A stretch of DNA of 64,000 nucleotides from Zoroaster sp. YZ-2022 (GCA_029582265.1 CM055828.1:28040618-28104617); one strand, 5' to 3'; shown: positions 12,011-24,798, numbered from the stretch's first letter. The notes: generated by a model not told the origin, from the sequence alone. A program made the numbers and translations.

Positions 12011-12012
<2 letters not shown>
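10837..12012 (-). mobile_element. Penelope-like retroelement, 5'-truncated and frameshifted
   Basis: Minus-strand remnant. About 12005-11700 encodes NGKHYPFRKPNDRPMYIHKQ, SNHPPNIIKNLPASISRRIS and [10 protein letters not shown] frameshift leads to 11691-11460 with [33 protein letters not shown] and DCNCRKK. A second frameshift near 11470 leads to [38 protein letters not shown], then RCNLCLTEKLSIINADK and LISKCRHENKFYLCNF. These are the C-terminal region and GIY-YIG endonuclease with the CxC...CPLxGxC cysteines of Penelope-like elements. The catalytic reverse transcriptase part is gone, cut at the (TA)n tract at 12013. Confidence 0.88.
10863..10907 (-). ncRNA. Hammerhead-ribozyme-like motif of the Penelope-like element
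   Basis: Reading the minus strand: AGTTGT (helix I), the core CTGATGA, helix II (CGC-loop-GCG with a T-T pair at its base), GAA, a short helix III (ACT...AGT), T then the cleavage base T, then ACAACT, which pairs perfectly with AGTTGT. All core residues are present. Penelope-like elements are known to carry minimal hammerheads in their terminal repeats. The weak helix III and the T-T pair suggest low or dimer-dependent activity. Confidence 0.7.
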
Positions 12013-12089
<77 letters not shown>

Positions 12090-12091
12090 CC
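12013..12091. repeat. (TA)n(CA)n microsatellite
   Basis: About 28 TA units followed by CA units. A further short (CA)n is at about 12245-12263. Confidence 0.95.
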
Positions 12092-14194
12092 TCACGCACA
12101 TTGATTTGTGGGGTATTCCTTTGTTCGTTCTATTATCCCTTTTCCTTATAATTCTCCTGTGGGGTACAAGATTTTCTATAGTTACCTTGTGGGGTCCAAT
12201 TGTTCTATTGTGTTTTGGACCCCACAACGAATGGTGTGTACGTTCACACACACACACACACATATTATCTTGATTCTCGTATGGATGCATTTACAGAAAT
12301 ATTTTACCAAAAATGTATAGGCCTACTTGCTTTATGCGATGACAGAGCTATAGGCCTACTTCTGCCTTTGAACACGATGCTTTTTGTAACCAAATTGTGA
12401 GTTTGAATCATTCAACAAATTCAACTGAATATTTTCCTTTTTTTACCACTGAGATTTGAGAAAGATATTGATACATGTGAATCTACAACCTTTGTAAACA
12501 ACGATACACACTGCACGGTGTAACATTACCGGCAAGATTAGCCACACCAACGAAGATGGCGGCACCAATGTAGCCTCTCAGCATACCCAAACTTTTTTTT
12601 GGGGGGGGGGTATTTAAGTACATCTATTTTCGGTATTTGTATGTAGCATTTCTTTATAAAAGATGAGTGTTAAAACCTCTTTCTTATACTTCCACAACTG
12701 CGCCTATCAACCATTTAGGCCTAATACAATTATTTTCGCAATGAAAGATCTGACACATTGGAGACTGATATTTTACGACAATATTATGAGATGGCCGTAC
12801 ACCCCTTACCAAGTGACAGACATTGTAACAAATACAATGCCAAACATCCATTAAAATTGACAGTGCAGGAACATCCTATACGGTTGATATACTCGTTATT
12901 CATGATAGCCTATATTTCACAGTCACAGAGTATAATAGCACCGCCGAACACAATCGATATCACAAGGATACTGTTATAATATGCAGCTATACCACAAATG
13001 GAGGTCTGTTCATATTTGGTTGCCATAGAGATAGAAATGATACGATAATAAAACAGGATTTCGGGCATATCGGGTAAAAGGTCAAGATTTTATTTTATTT
13101 TTTTAGTTCAGTCACTAATTATTTTGTATATATTGTGTTCTTATTGGGGCCGATTTCATAGAGCTGCTTAGCTTGGCAAATTTATCTTCTGAGTAAAATT
13201 TAGCTGAGAACCTACCAGAAAAAAAATCAACATCACGTTGCAATCTGGTTGGTAATCTATTTTGGTAGGCACATAAATTGTCTGTGCTCAGCACGTTTGT
13301 GTGGCCATAGACTGGGAGTCGGCCAGCAAACACAGGGTTAAACCACAGACTCTGTGACTGCGCCAACACCGACACCCCAAGACATCCTCATGAGGATGTC
13401 ACCCTTTCTAGTAATATGACAACTTTTGTTATGGTGCGTAGCCAGAGAGGGGTTGTATTTTCCCCAAAAAACAATTAAGGACCTCAAATGTCGCTCAATT
13501 CTTGCCCGGGCTTCACAAGAATTGAATTGAATCAAGAGAAGCCAGAGCTTCTTTTGAAAAAATAAATCTTAAAGCCACTTTACACTTTTGGTATTCTCGA
13601 GAATAAATAACTAACATGGATTTACACGAATCTTATCAAACATCCCTTGAAATATGTCTGTTTGAGGTGCTATTTTAATGTAATAAAGTTAAATCAAATT
13701 TGTTTTTTGCAAAATTAATTTTGTCATCCGGAGACGTAAGTTCCACGTTAAAATGAATATACGACAAATCTTGATTAATTTTTACTGTTTTCTCGTTAAC
13801 GACACACTGGATGGAATAAGCTAAAGCTTACACAGATTGGTTTGTATACATATCTGTTGATTCTTATAAAGTATATTGGATGCATTTATAGACATTTTAC
13901 TGATACTAATACTGGTTTTAAGAGACAATTGTTTTCATTCTGAAATATGTTTATGCTGTCCCGTTTGAAAGGCAACTGACGGTAACTGGCGGACTTCAAA
14001 AAATAAAATATGCTTTTGCAGGGGGTGGGGTGAGTATGAATACTTGTATCAGTTAACAATGATTTGTGAATTTCAAGGGATGTTTATGTTTCTAAATTAG
14101 GATTAGAAGTTGTTGTTTCTTTTGGGAAAAAAATAGGTGCAGCCATTCGCCATGTTGGAAAAAAGCCTGGGATTTACTTTGTCCAGGAGCTATA

Positions 14195-14401
14195 CAGCGG
14201 CGTAGCCACTGGGGGGCCACGTGCCCCCCACAAATTTCCAGTGCCCCCCCCCCCAGGTTCCCCCCACGAAAAATCCTCATAGTGCCCCAAAAAACAGAAA
14301 AGAAAAAGGAAATGGAAAAATCCCATACCCCTTGGTCCCCCCACTGAAAAACAATGCCCCCCGTGCCCCCCTCACTGAAAAAGTCCTGGCTACGCCGCAT
14401 G
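14195..14401. mobile_element. MITE with GCGGCGTAGCCA ends
   Basis: 207 bp. The left end CAGCGGCGTAGCCA is inverted at the right as TGGCTACGCCGCATG. The interior is C-rich (repeated GTGCCCC). The ends resemble hAT-type MITEs of many animals. No clear target duplication. Confidence 0.65.
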
Positions 14402-14529
14402 TCGACCTGTACTATAAATAGTTTAGCTGAATATGATTGCACACTGAATACCTAAAATCACAAAGGTCATCTTGCAAAATAATCATCCGCCAAACAACTA
14501 TATCAGCTTGCTCCTATGAAAACATGTGA

Positions 14530-14870
14530 TTGAAGTGACTTGATTAAAGGGTTGGTACAGCATTGGTAATGTTGGCAAAACTGCTTCTAAGAGTAGGCCT
14601 ATGCTTTATTTCTCCTTCAGCTTGCGTGGAAATATTTTGTACTCATTCGAATGTGAAATTTAGGATTGAGTATTTTTTCCCAAATTCGAACTGAAAACTT
14701 TTGGAATTTTCTTTAAAATTACCGCACTTCAGACACACATTATTTCGAAGGAAGATTAATACCATCATCAGCTGAGTTAATTTTACATGAATATTTGCCC
14801 ATTTGGCTGATACTAAATTACCGGTACCAATCCTATACTTTACCGTTAAACTATAGATTTTGTGTGTCCA
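14530..14870. mobile_element. Diverged copy of the 'GGTACAACATTGG' MITE
   Basis: Starts TTAAAGGGTTGGTACAGCAT, continues TGTTGGCAAAACTGCTTCTA, and ends near CCAATCCTATACTTTACCGTTAA. Shorter fragments of the family are at about 17985-18300, 23232-23310, 32130-32330, 41048-41325 and 53920-54030. Confidence 0.55.
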
Positions 14871-16097
14871 ATCACGATTAATATGACAGAGACTGAAGGT
14901 ATTAAAAGGCGCCCTCGCACTCAGCAACGAACAACTGATACTGCCACGTGCGCGCGTTTTATTTGCCAGTGCATAACTGTATAAAGTGATGCACAGGGCT
15001 CGTTTTTAGGCTCGTTTGGTTATTGTTTTGTGGGATGATTGATATTCAATATAGACCTGACCACAGAGCATGGCCTGGCTAAAAATAAATGTGCATCATT
15101 GAAGCATGGAACATACATCTTGGTTATACAGAATATAACCATTGGCTCCCAGTAATGGGGCCATGAATTTACTTTGACGAACAACCACTATCATAAATAT
15201 CTTGTGTGCACTTTCACTGAAAAAAAACAAAAAACGTTCATTATATGAACGCTACTTTGTGTTAATTTATAAACACAATTTTCTTGTAATAAACGTGTTT
15301 TGAAGTTCATAAAGTGTTATCACCATGTATACATGCTTTTGTTATTAACATGTCTCAGTTGTGTCAATTCATAAACGCACAAACGTTTTTGGGTGTAAAA
15401 AATAAACACCAAAACATAAACGCAAAAACGTGTTTATAAAGTGTTACCAGAAAGGCGTTTAAACATTAACACTTTTTTTCACAGTGTTTTTAATGGAGTA
15501 AATTCATGACAAAACTTACAGAAGCATTTAGCATATTTACTTCAGTTTACACCCAATAAGGTAAGCACAACGGTTCCCTCTATATGTCTTTCAAAAAGGG
15601 ACATTTGGCCAGTGGGCATTTTGCTGTTGAAATATCTAGCCAAACATAGGGTTGAGACATCATTAGAACATTGATATAATGTCTAATTGGTAAAAGCATC
15701 AACTCGAGGTACTATTAACAAGGCGACGACTATCAAAAACAGTCGTATCGGTCATATCAACACTGAAATAAGTGACGATAGTTGCCAAATCTAAAGCTCG
15801 CACATAAAAAAGAAGGCGCCCACCTGGCCTTCTGTCGTGCAAACGTTTACATTAATTCTGTTTGTATGATTTTATAAGTAAACAAAAGCTGTGCATGGAT
15901 TACAAGCTTCATACATCCTTGCAACTCATACATACAACTATAAAGGTAAACAAGAATGAGAAACAAATGAATAAAACAAATAATATTTTTCATCTTGTCC
16001 TAATAATTTTGTGGATTATTTCACGTGGTTTAATTATTTGTATGGAGAAAGCACAAATAACAAAACAACACAAAAACTTTAAAAAAAATTGTCTTAC

Positions 16098-17660
16098 CCT
16101 TTGAAATCTTTTTGTCCTCTAGTTGTCTTGTAACTGTGTGATCACTCGTTGGCACAGGAGCACATTCATTGGAAACTCGAATTGCTTCCAGGTCAAAGGT
16201 CGAAGGTGGCTGCTCGAATACAGGAGTCAGATTCCCTTCGTCCTCTTGAGAAGATGCAACAAGGGATGCATTGTCTTCACCGTCCGTAGAAGAGTCCTTC
16301 ACAAATTCAGTGTTCTTTATAACAGTCTCATTTAAATCATCCCAAAATGCGTTGTCTCCCTGAGTGATATCTTGTGTAAGGGTATCTTCTTGAGATGTTG
16401 GCTCGGTTTGACATTGGTAGCTGACGGCAGAATTCATTGCAAGATCAGGCGAGCGAGGCGATGACTTTCCGTCTCCTTCGGCACTGGTGATCGTTTGTAG
16501 ATTCAGCGACGCGGGTCTGGCGAGCGAGACCTTTGGTATCGCCAATTGCACTGCTTCCTTGAATGTCATTCTCGGGGGAGGGATCACCGAAGGCCCCCCA
16601 AACGCAGCATTCATCGCCACGAATTGTTCGTACTCTTCTGGGGTTAAATCCAAGCTATCCGATAGGCTAAAAGCTGGGTTCGATTCCAGGGCACCCACGG
16701 CTCCTTTCGCAATGGGCTGATCAGGTTTTAAAGATTTTATTGGATCAGTTGTTGGAGTAAATGATGAGCTAGGATTTTTGCCCGAGATTTGTGCTGTGCA
16801 AGCGGGCGGTTGGGTAAAAGACGAGGTGAATTCGGATGCAATCTTCGGGGGTGGAAAAACAAACGGACCACCAAAGGCGGCGTTCATCGCCATGAATTGC
16901 TCGAATTCCGCGGGGGTAAGATCCAAACTGTTACTGAAGCTGAATCCTGCTTCTGGCATCTTCTCCTCTTGAACACTTATCTCAGCCGGCTCCGTTCTCT
17001 GCTCTTTAGGAAGAGCATTATCTTCCACGGAACTATGTCTTGATTCGAGTATCATGGGAAAAGGTTGGGGTTCCAATGGGGTCATCACATGTGGTCCGCT
17101 GAACGCTGCCTGTATCTTCATCATTTGGTCAGCTTCCTCGGGCGTCAGGTCGAGACATAACTCTTCAAATAAATCTTCTTGATCTGAATGTTGTTGGGAT
17201 GCATTGTCGAGGTCATCGAATGCAGACTGCATAGTTGCAAACTGGCCTTGCACTACCGTGGACAATCCCATCCCAGAATCAGACAGTGCAGACTGTGCGA
17301 TGTACTCTTCGTCGTTTACAACTCCTGGATCAAGTTGCTCGTCATCCTGACCAAAGTCTGGAACGGCACTCTCCACTTCTTGTTCCAGTGTTGTAATAAT
17401 AGATGGTCGGGTCTCCGCCTCGTCGGAGTCACCATTTAAACTGCAGCTGCTGTCCTGATCCTTCCTCTCTGCGTCTTCGTATTCACTATCAACGTCATTC
17501 CCACTCTCAGACTCATCATTACTGCTTGAAGATGACCCGGAAGAACTATTCGAGCTTCCGCTCATAAGGTCAAGCTCTTTGTCGATCTGCAAATGCATTT
17601 CCACCGGAGTATTAGCATCATTGTCGAAGCTTATGCTGGATATTCTTCCCAGCATTCCAT
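16098..17660 (-). CDS. Long exon with triplicated SLDLTPEEYEQF-type motif
   Basis: A 1,563-nt phase 1-1 exon (acceptor TTGGCAG|AT, donor G|GTAAGA), 521 codons without a stop. It starts DGMLGRISSISFDND, passes through a Ser/Asp/Glu-rich tract (17440-17575), and then has three copies of a motif of about 28 residues: LCLDLTPEEADQMMKIQAAF (17077-17168), SLDLTPAEFEQFMAMNAAF (16841-16938) and SLDLTPEEYEQFVAMNAAF (16570-16665). Copies 2 and 3 are followed by GGPFVFPPPK and GGPSVIPPPR. The remainder is low-complexity. No known domain is recognised. The next in-phase exon is an Ig, so this is a linker of a multi-Ig cytoskeletal-type protein. Confidence 0.8.
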
Positions 17661-18535
17661 CTGCCAAACAAAATAAATAAACACATTTAAATATGGCCCT
17701 TAACATATTATTCTTGTAAAACTTTTGCTGAAGATTGAGTGTGTTTATTTTTAGAAAGTCCAACACAGTTATCCTTTTTGCTTGCACTGTCACAGCTGCA
17801 GCCACACACTGCTTCATACATTGGGCTTTGAAAATGACAAAAACACGTTCGATAAAAACAAATTGATTACTTTGATTACTACTCGTCTATAGTAATGGAT
17901 GTTTTGTCATTTTTGTTGCTGCATGCTATCTAGGCCTATTTATTTGTTGTGAAACATACCTCAGTGATGTTTTGAAGATGAAAGCCCCTGTACAACATTG
18001 GTAATACAAAGTCATCACAAATTTTGAAGTTGAAGATTGTATTAAACATCCTTTGAAATATTTCTCCTGAAGGTGATATTATTTCAATACAATTTGTCAA
18101 ATTATAGTTTGACTGAATAAAAAGCAAATTAAAATTCTACGAATAATTGTATACTGACCAGGATGAGAGCAGCAAATGAACTTTTAAATTTGTGTGGACG
18201 AATTGAGCTGAAAATTCCACAGGTAGGTTTCTAACCATATGACTTGATCTACATAAAGTGTGAATGCATAGAGTAACCTTTTATCAAAAAGGTAACCTAT
18301 GTCTTTAAGTCAACAGAAACAGAAACATTTCTCTCTTTGCCAAAATGCGTCTGATGTTACAGAATTTAATCCATTAAGCGGTGCTGTGCAGCGTCAATAA
18401 GACAAAGTGGTTTTTGTCTTGATGGCTGAGTGACGAGTCTGCACTCGTGCAGTGATTGAAAAGACACTTTGATATCAAGTGTCGTGATGAAAATGTTAGA
18501 CGCGTCAATATGGTAAATACCATAATTTATTTTAC
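17661..18535 (-). other. Intron with a decayed MITE
   Basis: 875 bp, phase 1. About 17985-18300 carries blocks of the 'GGTACAACATTGG' MITE (CTGTACAACATTGGTAATAC; AGGTGATATTATTTCAATAC). Nothing else is recognised. Confidence 0.55.
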
Positions 18536-18968
18536 CTTTGTCTGTGGACTTTTCTGACGATGTGTTTTCATAGTCTGGACAGCCGGTTGGAAATTCAATG
18601 TCAATTCGGTACGTTTTATGAGACAGTGTTTCAAGATAAGCACACGAGAGATATCTCTTGGTAGAAGCACGCTTTTCTCTCTCTGTACACATCTGCATTT
18701 CGTGGGACCAACATCTTGCGCAAGGCTCCAAGCATGTGTTACAGACACCTGTTCTTAAAGTAGGTTCCGTCGGACCAAAAGGCCCGATATCGGCGGGAAT
18801 CCGTCGCAGAACATTTTGCGAACTCGTCGTCCATTCCCAGTGTTCGCTGAATGGACGTAATTGAACGTTCAAGCCGCATGGTTTAGATGCGTCGATGGAG
18901 CGAATGGCACAGTCCGATTGGTTCTCGATGTCGAGTTCTATGAAGATGGTTTTCGGCGGTTTCAACAT
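18536..18968 (-). CDS. Cys-rich exon, possible first coding exon of a downstream gene
   Basis: A minus-strand open frame of 144 codons from an ATG in good context (TTCACCATGT), or reached from an acceptor TTTGAG|GG at 19006, to donor G|GTAAAA. The donor phase joins the 17660 exon as an Asp codon. It encodes MLKPPKTIFIELDIEN, then a compact cysteine cluster CNTCLEPCARCWSHEMQMC (CxxC-x3-CxxC), which could bind zinc. No family is recognised. A second minus-strand frame overlaps the 5' part (about 19036 to 18887), so the exact start is uncertain. Confidence 0.5.
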
Positions 18969-21076
18969 GGTGAACTGTCTCGTGGAAGGACACCAAATGT
19001 GGATCCCTCAAACCTTCAGTTGATCTTGACTCCAACTGCATAGATGACAACATTTACATATCCACATGTAGGCCTACATTAATTACTTGGACATCCACTT
19101 CAGGTCACGACGCTGCTCTTCGATTCCGAGTTAAGTGTTCGACTCATTAGAGTTGCTAGCTTAATTGATCCATATAAAGCTCAGGGTTATTAACGTAATG
19201 TTATAATCACCACTAGGCTATAGTGCACGTCTGCGATGGCGAATAATGAAACTACTCGGGAAAAAAAAAATCATCTGCAGATATAACGGACGTTCTTTTA
19301 CACGAGGCACCAGATGACTACTTGGCGGGGGCAGAAGTAGAACTGTGCATATACCGGTGTGATTTTGGCGAATCACGGTCTTTGTGTTTTGTTATCATCT
19401 TTATGTTGGAATAAGGTCCATGAACGTTTGTCAATATGCACAGTCCCCTATACTCACTGTTGTCTATTTTATTATTCTACTGAGCCGGAATATCATACGC
19501 TCGAAGGTTGACCTTTTAATAGTTGTGGGCTGTGCATTGTTTGGATTTTTTTTCGAAGGTGCGACGTTGCAATCCACAACTAAGCAATACTCAAGTGGCG
19601 GTACGTGACTTTTGAAAAGTGAAAAAATAAATGCATCACTATAATACTCCACCTTTAATGATTCTGTATGTATATCGGATGTTACAGTTACACAGAAAAT
19701 GCGTCGTTGTTAAATCCCAAATGTAATAAGGATGCCATAGTGACGTCAACTGGGATGAAATCGGTATTTTCACATCTGCACATTACAGTGCGGAGCGTTA
19801 CGTTGTAGACGATCCATGTGGTGCGGAGTGCTTCGTTTTAAAACGATCCATGTAAGTACATTTTTGCAAATGCTTGAATACTCAACAAACCAAACTTTTT
19901 GCATCAAAACAAAGGCCTCCTGGTTAGTTATTCAAAAGGTCGCATTTAAGACGGTCGCATTATTCAAAAGCAATATGAATTCGTTTTTATATAGGCCCAT
20001 GCAATTTCTAGTACTTGAAAATTGCACTACGAGATAATCTAAACATAATGAATAAAAGTTGAATACGTCACTAAGCACATTGGTGATGAGCATGGGAGGA
20101 ATGACGTCAGCATGTAACCTCCTGTTGGATAATGTGATATAGTGGGGCATTAATCAGCCCGTGGATCCAACATAATATGGGTGAGTTGTGATCTCATTAA
20201 CAATGAGCTACATGGTAATGTTGCCTGGCTTCATGATCGATGGGTTAATATCGGCATGGAGGAAGGGTGACCGATGGCCCGCGCCTTAAACAGTCTACTC
20301 GCCTGCATCCACTGCCAGTGTGAGCTCCACGCGAATCCCATATGGGTTGCAATTGGTCTGGTGCCGTGGGCTTAGTGGTTCTTCCGGAAAACTTGTCATC
20401 TCTGTCAAACGCCTCGCTCTATCTGCAGGAATTACAAAAATAACGTTCAATCAGAGTTGATATCATGTTAATGTTTAGAACATCCGATTGTGCACATCCG
20501 ATTGTGCACATCAAAAGGCTCCTTGGAATCTATAGTCAGTCAAAGCTGGGGTGTTGGACTGTTACAAATGGTTACCTTGGTGTTCATTTTGGTTTGATAT
20601 GAACTCCACTGGTGCGATACTGACACCCCAGGTTTGGCTGTGTATCATTCATTTCTGTACGTTTCTCTTATTTTTTGTGTATTGTGATGGATAGCTGGTC
20701 TATCCATCGGGATCGAACACAGACAGGAGACTTGGAAGGAACAGCCAGAAACAAGAATCTCTGAGATTTTATTACATGAAATCCATAATTACTACCGAAT
20801 CTCCAGTTAATAAATGAGGTTTGACGCGGGATCCACTGTTACCGGTAAATAGTGGATCCGGTGAACTCAGCCACATAGCCACGAGCAACACACACATCCC
20901 TTGAGAACAAAACAGACGTGGAGCGTGTGTGACCACTAGGTTTTTATAGTTTACATAATGAAATTCCACAGGTGATTCGGTATTCACAATAGTTGTTAAC
21001 AGAAATCACTGAATAACAATAAAGGCAACTGCATCACAGTATTATGTGTAAATCATTGTAACCTGATTTAGTTATA

Positions 21077-21105
21077 CCATGGAGGAAGATTGTCTTCCTC
21101 CATGG
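21077..21105. repeat. Hairpin with CCATGGAGGAAGA arms
   Basis: 13-base arms around TTG. It shares the CATGGAGGAAG core with the 186-219 hairpin. Confidence 0.85.
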
Positions 21106-22007
21106 TTATACTAAAAAGGGCGTGTTTAAACGCTGGTAATTATTATTGCCATTGTTATTAGAGAATTATATACAACTTGGGAATGCTACAAGGAAAGAGA
21201 AACAGTCTCGTGTTGGGCGAGGGTATTAATTTTGATCAAAACAGGACACACACAAAAACACCTGGAGTGTTAAAACTACACCAGTGTAGTGTTTAACAAG
21301 GCATAATCATATGCTTGATTTGAGACAAATAAATAAATACATGAATGCATAGAATGGGCATGCCAAAGGACAAAAATGACACATATAGACAATCAGGTTA
21401 GAATGGACAGATATGCATACATAAGCAAACAATTAGACAGGCAGACAATAAGACAGACTAACTAACAGAAAGAGAGAAATACAAATCACCAGATTAGACG
21501 AAAGTACGAAACAGCGCGACCAAAATGTCCTGATCCTCACTGCCATAGCGACTGTCCGGAAAGTCTTAACGTAAAATACAACCCCAGCTGAGATCGGATT
21601 TCGGCCTTTGCTAAAATACATGACGTGTCTGTTTCGGTATATTCGGTGACGTCAACTTGTGCACTGAGATTGCAGTACGTCTATATCAGTTCCATGGATT
21701 ATAATCATGTAAGTACAACCGATTATATGTGTAAAAAATCAAGCAAGCAATCAGCGTTTTATTTTGTTATCAGTGATAAATGTCTGTAGATTCAAGTGTC
21801 AATACGATATTTGATAGAAAAATAAAAAATAAAATTGTGTTTGTTGTAAGCCTATACAGTAAAAAATAATGTGAGAGTATGACATATATAGATTACAATT
21901 GGGGGTAAAGGTTCCTTTTGATATCTGAAATCGGACATGGAAATCATGGAAATCATGGAAATCATGGAAACATGGAAATCGGACCTAATTGTTTGAATGT
22001 GTGTGGG

Positions 22008-22390
22008 TTAAAGTTAAGGTATATGATTGTTAATTCAAAAATAACAAAATCTTTGAATTGTGACATTTATTTCGTATAAAGCTGATGATAGGATAATAAT
22101 TTTGTCTGAGGTGCTATCATTTTAAGATAAGTGAAACTATTAATGTTCGAATTCAAGACTACGTAGTGAGTCCTAAATTCAGCACAGTTCACTATGGAGA
22201 TGAATACCGCCCTCTATTGATTAGTATTTGATTTTGAAAATGAATATTTAAATATTTTTCCCAAACGCGTGCACCAATTTAGCTGAATCTTTCACAGGTT
22301 TTTTTGTTTAATGTGTATCTTGATCCGAAGTAAGTAACGATACTTTTAGAAACATTTTCGCCAATATCTCCAATACTGTACCTTTAAGAC
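22008..22390. mobile_element. Copy of the 'GGTACAACATTGG' MITE
   Basis: Contains AAAGCTGATGATAGG, GAGGTGCTATCATTTTAAG, TTTCACAGGTTT, CTTGATCCGAAGTAAGTAAC and CCAATACTGTACCTTTAAG, in the same order as the 54524 copy. Confidence 0.65.
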
Positions 22391-24144
22391 TCAATTGGTG
22401 TGTGTCATAATATTGCCATGTGTCGGCTCTAAGAGGCAAAGCGAGTTACATTTGCTATAGTGGCAATCTTAATATGAATATCATTCAAATATATACACAT
22501 TTATTTATTAAATATGCTCTCATTTTAACAACAGAGTTGCAGGTATCAGTTGGTATTTTGGCGCGAATGACTTTTTCCTAAGTTTCTCAGAATTGCGGGC
22601 AGTCTTCGAGCCGAGATTTCCAAAGCTCATCTCCTGACGCACTTAAAATGCACATAGTGGCATTTCATCAAATGTGATCACCATTTAGTGCTTTAAATTT
22701 ACATTTTGATGAAGTTATGGACTGCATCTTGCCGTTGGATTCGTGCCTTCGTTATGTGTCAAGCATTATTTGTTTTGTCAAGGGAGAGGCGGCAGAAATT
22801 TGTTTGAAAACAAATTATCCCCGGAATATTATCGCCCATAAAACATTTTGATTGAGGTCACTAAACAATAACCCCTCCCTCCCCCGTTTAAAGAGTAAAA
22901 AGGGGTCAAATATTTGGCTATGCGGCAATTATGCGGCAATTCTCCCCCAATTCTCCCCCAAAAATGGGCCCAAGGGGTGGGAGTGACCTCCCCTTGCCTT
23001 CCCCATGGCTACACGCCTGTTTCCACTTGTGTGTGTAATATTACACGTCTCGCGTCTAAAAATATTTATTCTAGGTCAATTTAAATTCCCCATAAAACAT
23101 TTAGAAGAAACGATTTCTTTGGTATTAAAATAGTCCGTTTAGATTAAGGAATTGGAAGTCGTGGAGTGTTGACACTAGGCCTTCGCCGTCACTACTTGTT
23201 TGATCTGCTGATTGCTGATATGCAATTACCTTTAAAGGGAAGGTACAGCATTGGTAATGTTGGCAGAACTGCTTCCGTACGAGTATGCTTATTCTCCTTG
23301 AATGAAGATTATACAACCCTTTCCTTACCATAGGCGACTTTAGTCGACTGCACTCATACCCCCTCTTCCTTACCATAGGCGACTTTAGTCGACCAAGCTT
23401 TCACACAAAAAAGCACTCAAGCCTGAGCACAAAGGCCATTTGTTATAAAGCTGTAGTTTTGTCCATGTTCACCCTCCATACCCAAGCTTACAATGGTTGG
23501 AAAGAGCAAGATCGGATCTTTCCATTGATGGTGAAATAAAATAAGGTTGCTATTATGCAATCTCTTCAAACTGGAGTGGAAAGATCCGAAATGCCAAACA
23601 CCTACGGAGCGCCATGTGTTTGTGTACAAGAAAGTGTTTGAGTTTACAGATCACACTGAGGAAACAAAGACCGAGAACTTGGAAATTTATTGACCGATCT
23701 TAATGTTTTTTGGATTTTATGAAAGGGAATTCAATAAGTAAGATATTTGTTATTATTTATTTTGCTGTAAAACGATATCTTCAAGGTGATAATAGAGTAT
23801 GTAAAATTGGCCTTTGAACACAAGCTTTCTGTTGTGTAAGAATGTGTGTTTCACGCTTGAGTGGTCAAACAATGCGGTCACCAGCGGTTGTTTATGTCAA
23901 AACAATTCGGTACTGAGAGGGAGAAGCAACCTGTGAAAATTTCAGCTTTATAACGTTGTGTCATTATCCAGAAAACAGTAGTTAAAATGAATGCAGACTT
24001 TTATTCTTATGTAGAATTTAAGAAAGAGTACCTTTTTCTGAATTCAAACTGAGGCATTACCTTTTGATAAATTATACAAACTTTACAGCAAGATATTTGA
24101 CCATTAATTAGTTATTTATGAATGACTGATTCTATACATCATCC

Positions 24145-24370
24145 TTAAATGGACAATATCGTCACAATCAACATGGCATGGAATCGGGGTGCTGGAGTTT
24201 TAGATTAACTCAGTGACTGAAAATAATACCCCTCATGATAACGTCATAGGCCTATTACCGTTGCTACTTTATAAATGAGCCAGTAATGTACATTCACTGT
24301 GTTCATCATAAACAATGACACCGATTTCATGTCCTGTTGAAAGTCTGCCGTGATTGTGACGATACTGTCA
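24145..24370. mobile_element. TTAA-type MITE, same family, right end lost
   Basis: Starts TTAAATGGACAATATCGTCAC, carries the GCATGGAATCGG and CAGTGACTGAAAAT blocks, and fades after GTGACGATACTGTC without the final CCCTTTAA. Confidence 0.7.
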
Positions 24371-24798
24371 GTGGTTTCAGCCGTCCACACTTTTCTGTGC
24401 TTCCCCATCTCGAGAGAAATAACTGATCCAAGATTATATACGTAAATCTTACTGACTACTGTGCATCAGTTGAAATCATCCTGTGTTAGGTGCTATCATT
24501 TGAGCAAAATTAAACAAATTACATATTCAATAGATCAAAATTCCATGAATAATTCTACATTGAACAGTGTGAGAATTGTAAATGAACGTTTGTACCTTTT
24601 TTCAGAATAAAGTGGACTGATTGATGAATACAATTATCCGGGACAATAAATGCTAGAATGAAAAAACACTAACTTGTTTGTTTTATGTTAATCTGTTTAC
24701 AATCAATACGAATGAGGTAATGTTTTTCCACCATTATGTGTCCAGACAGCAGGTACACAATCAGGTCGTGCGCGACAAGTTAGACCCAGACATTGTAC

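Larger units (their letters stand above)
8976..16097. other. Intron between the long exon and the Ig exon
   Basis: 7.1 kb in phase 1. It contains the TA/CATA microsatellites, a TA-flanked MITE, the Penelope-like fragment with its hammerhead-like motif, the GGCGTAGCCA MITE (14195-14401) and a decayed TTAA MITE (14530-14870). I see no exon. Confidence 0.6.

Noticed and set aside
14092..14442. Minus-strand 116-codon frame rich in Gly/Phe
   Set aside because: It runs through the C-rich MITE at 14195-14401 and has no protein-like composition.
16123..17439. Plus-strand open frames opposite the triplicated-motif exon
   Set aside because: Shadow frames; the minus strand has one 521-codon frame with repeats and splice sites.
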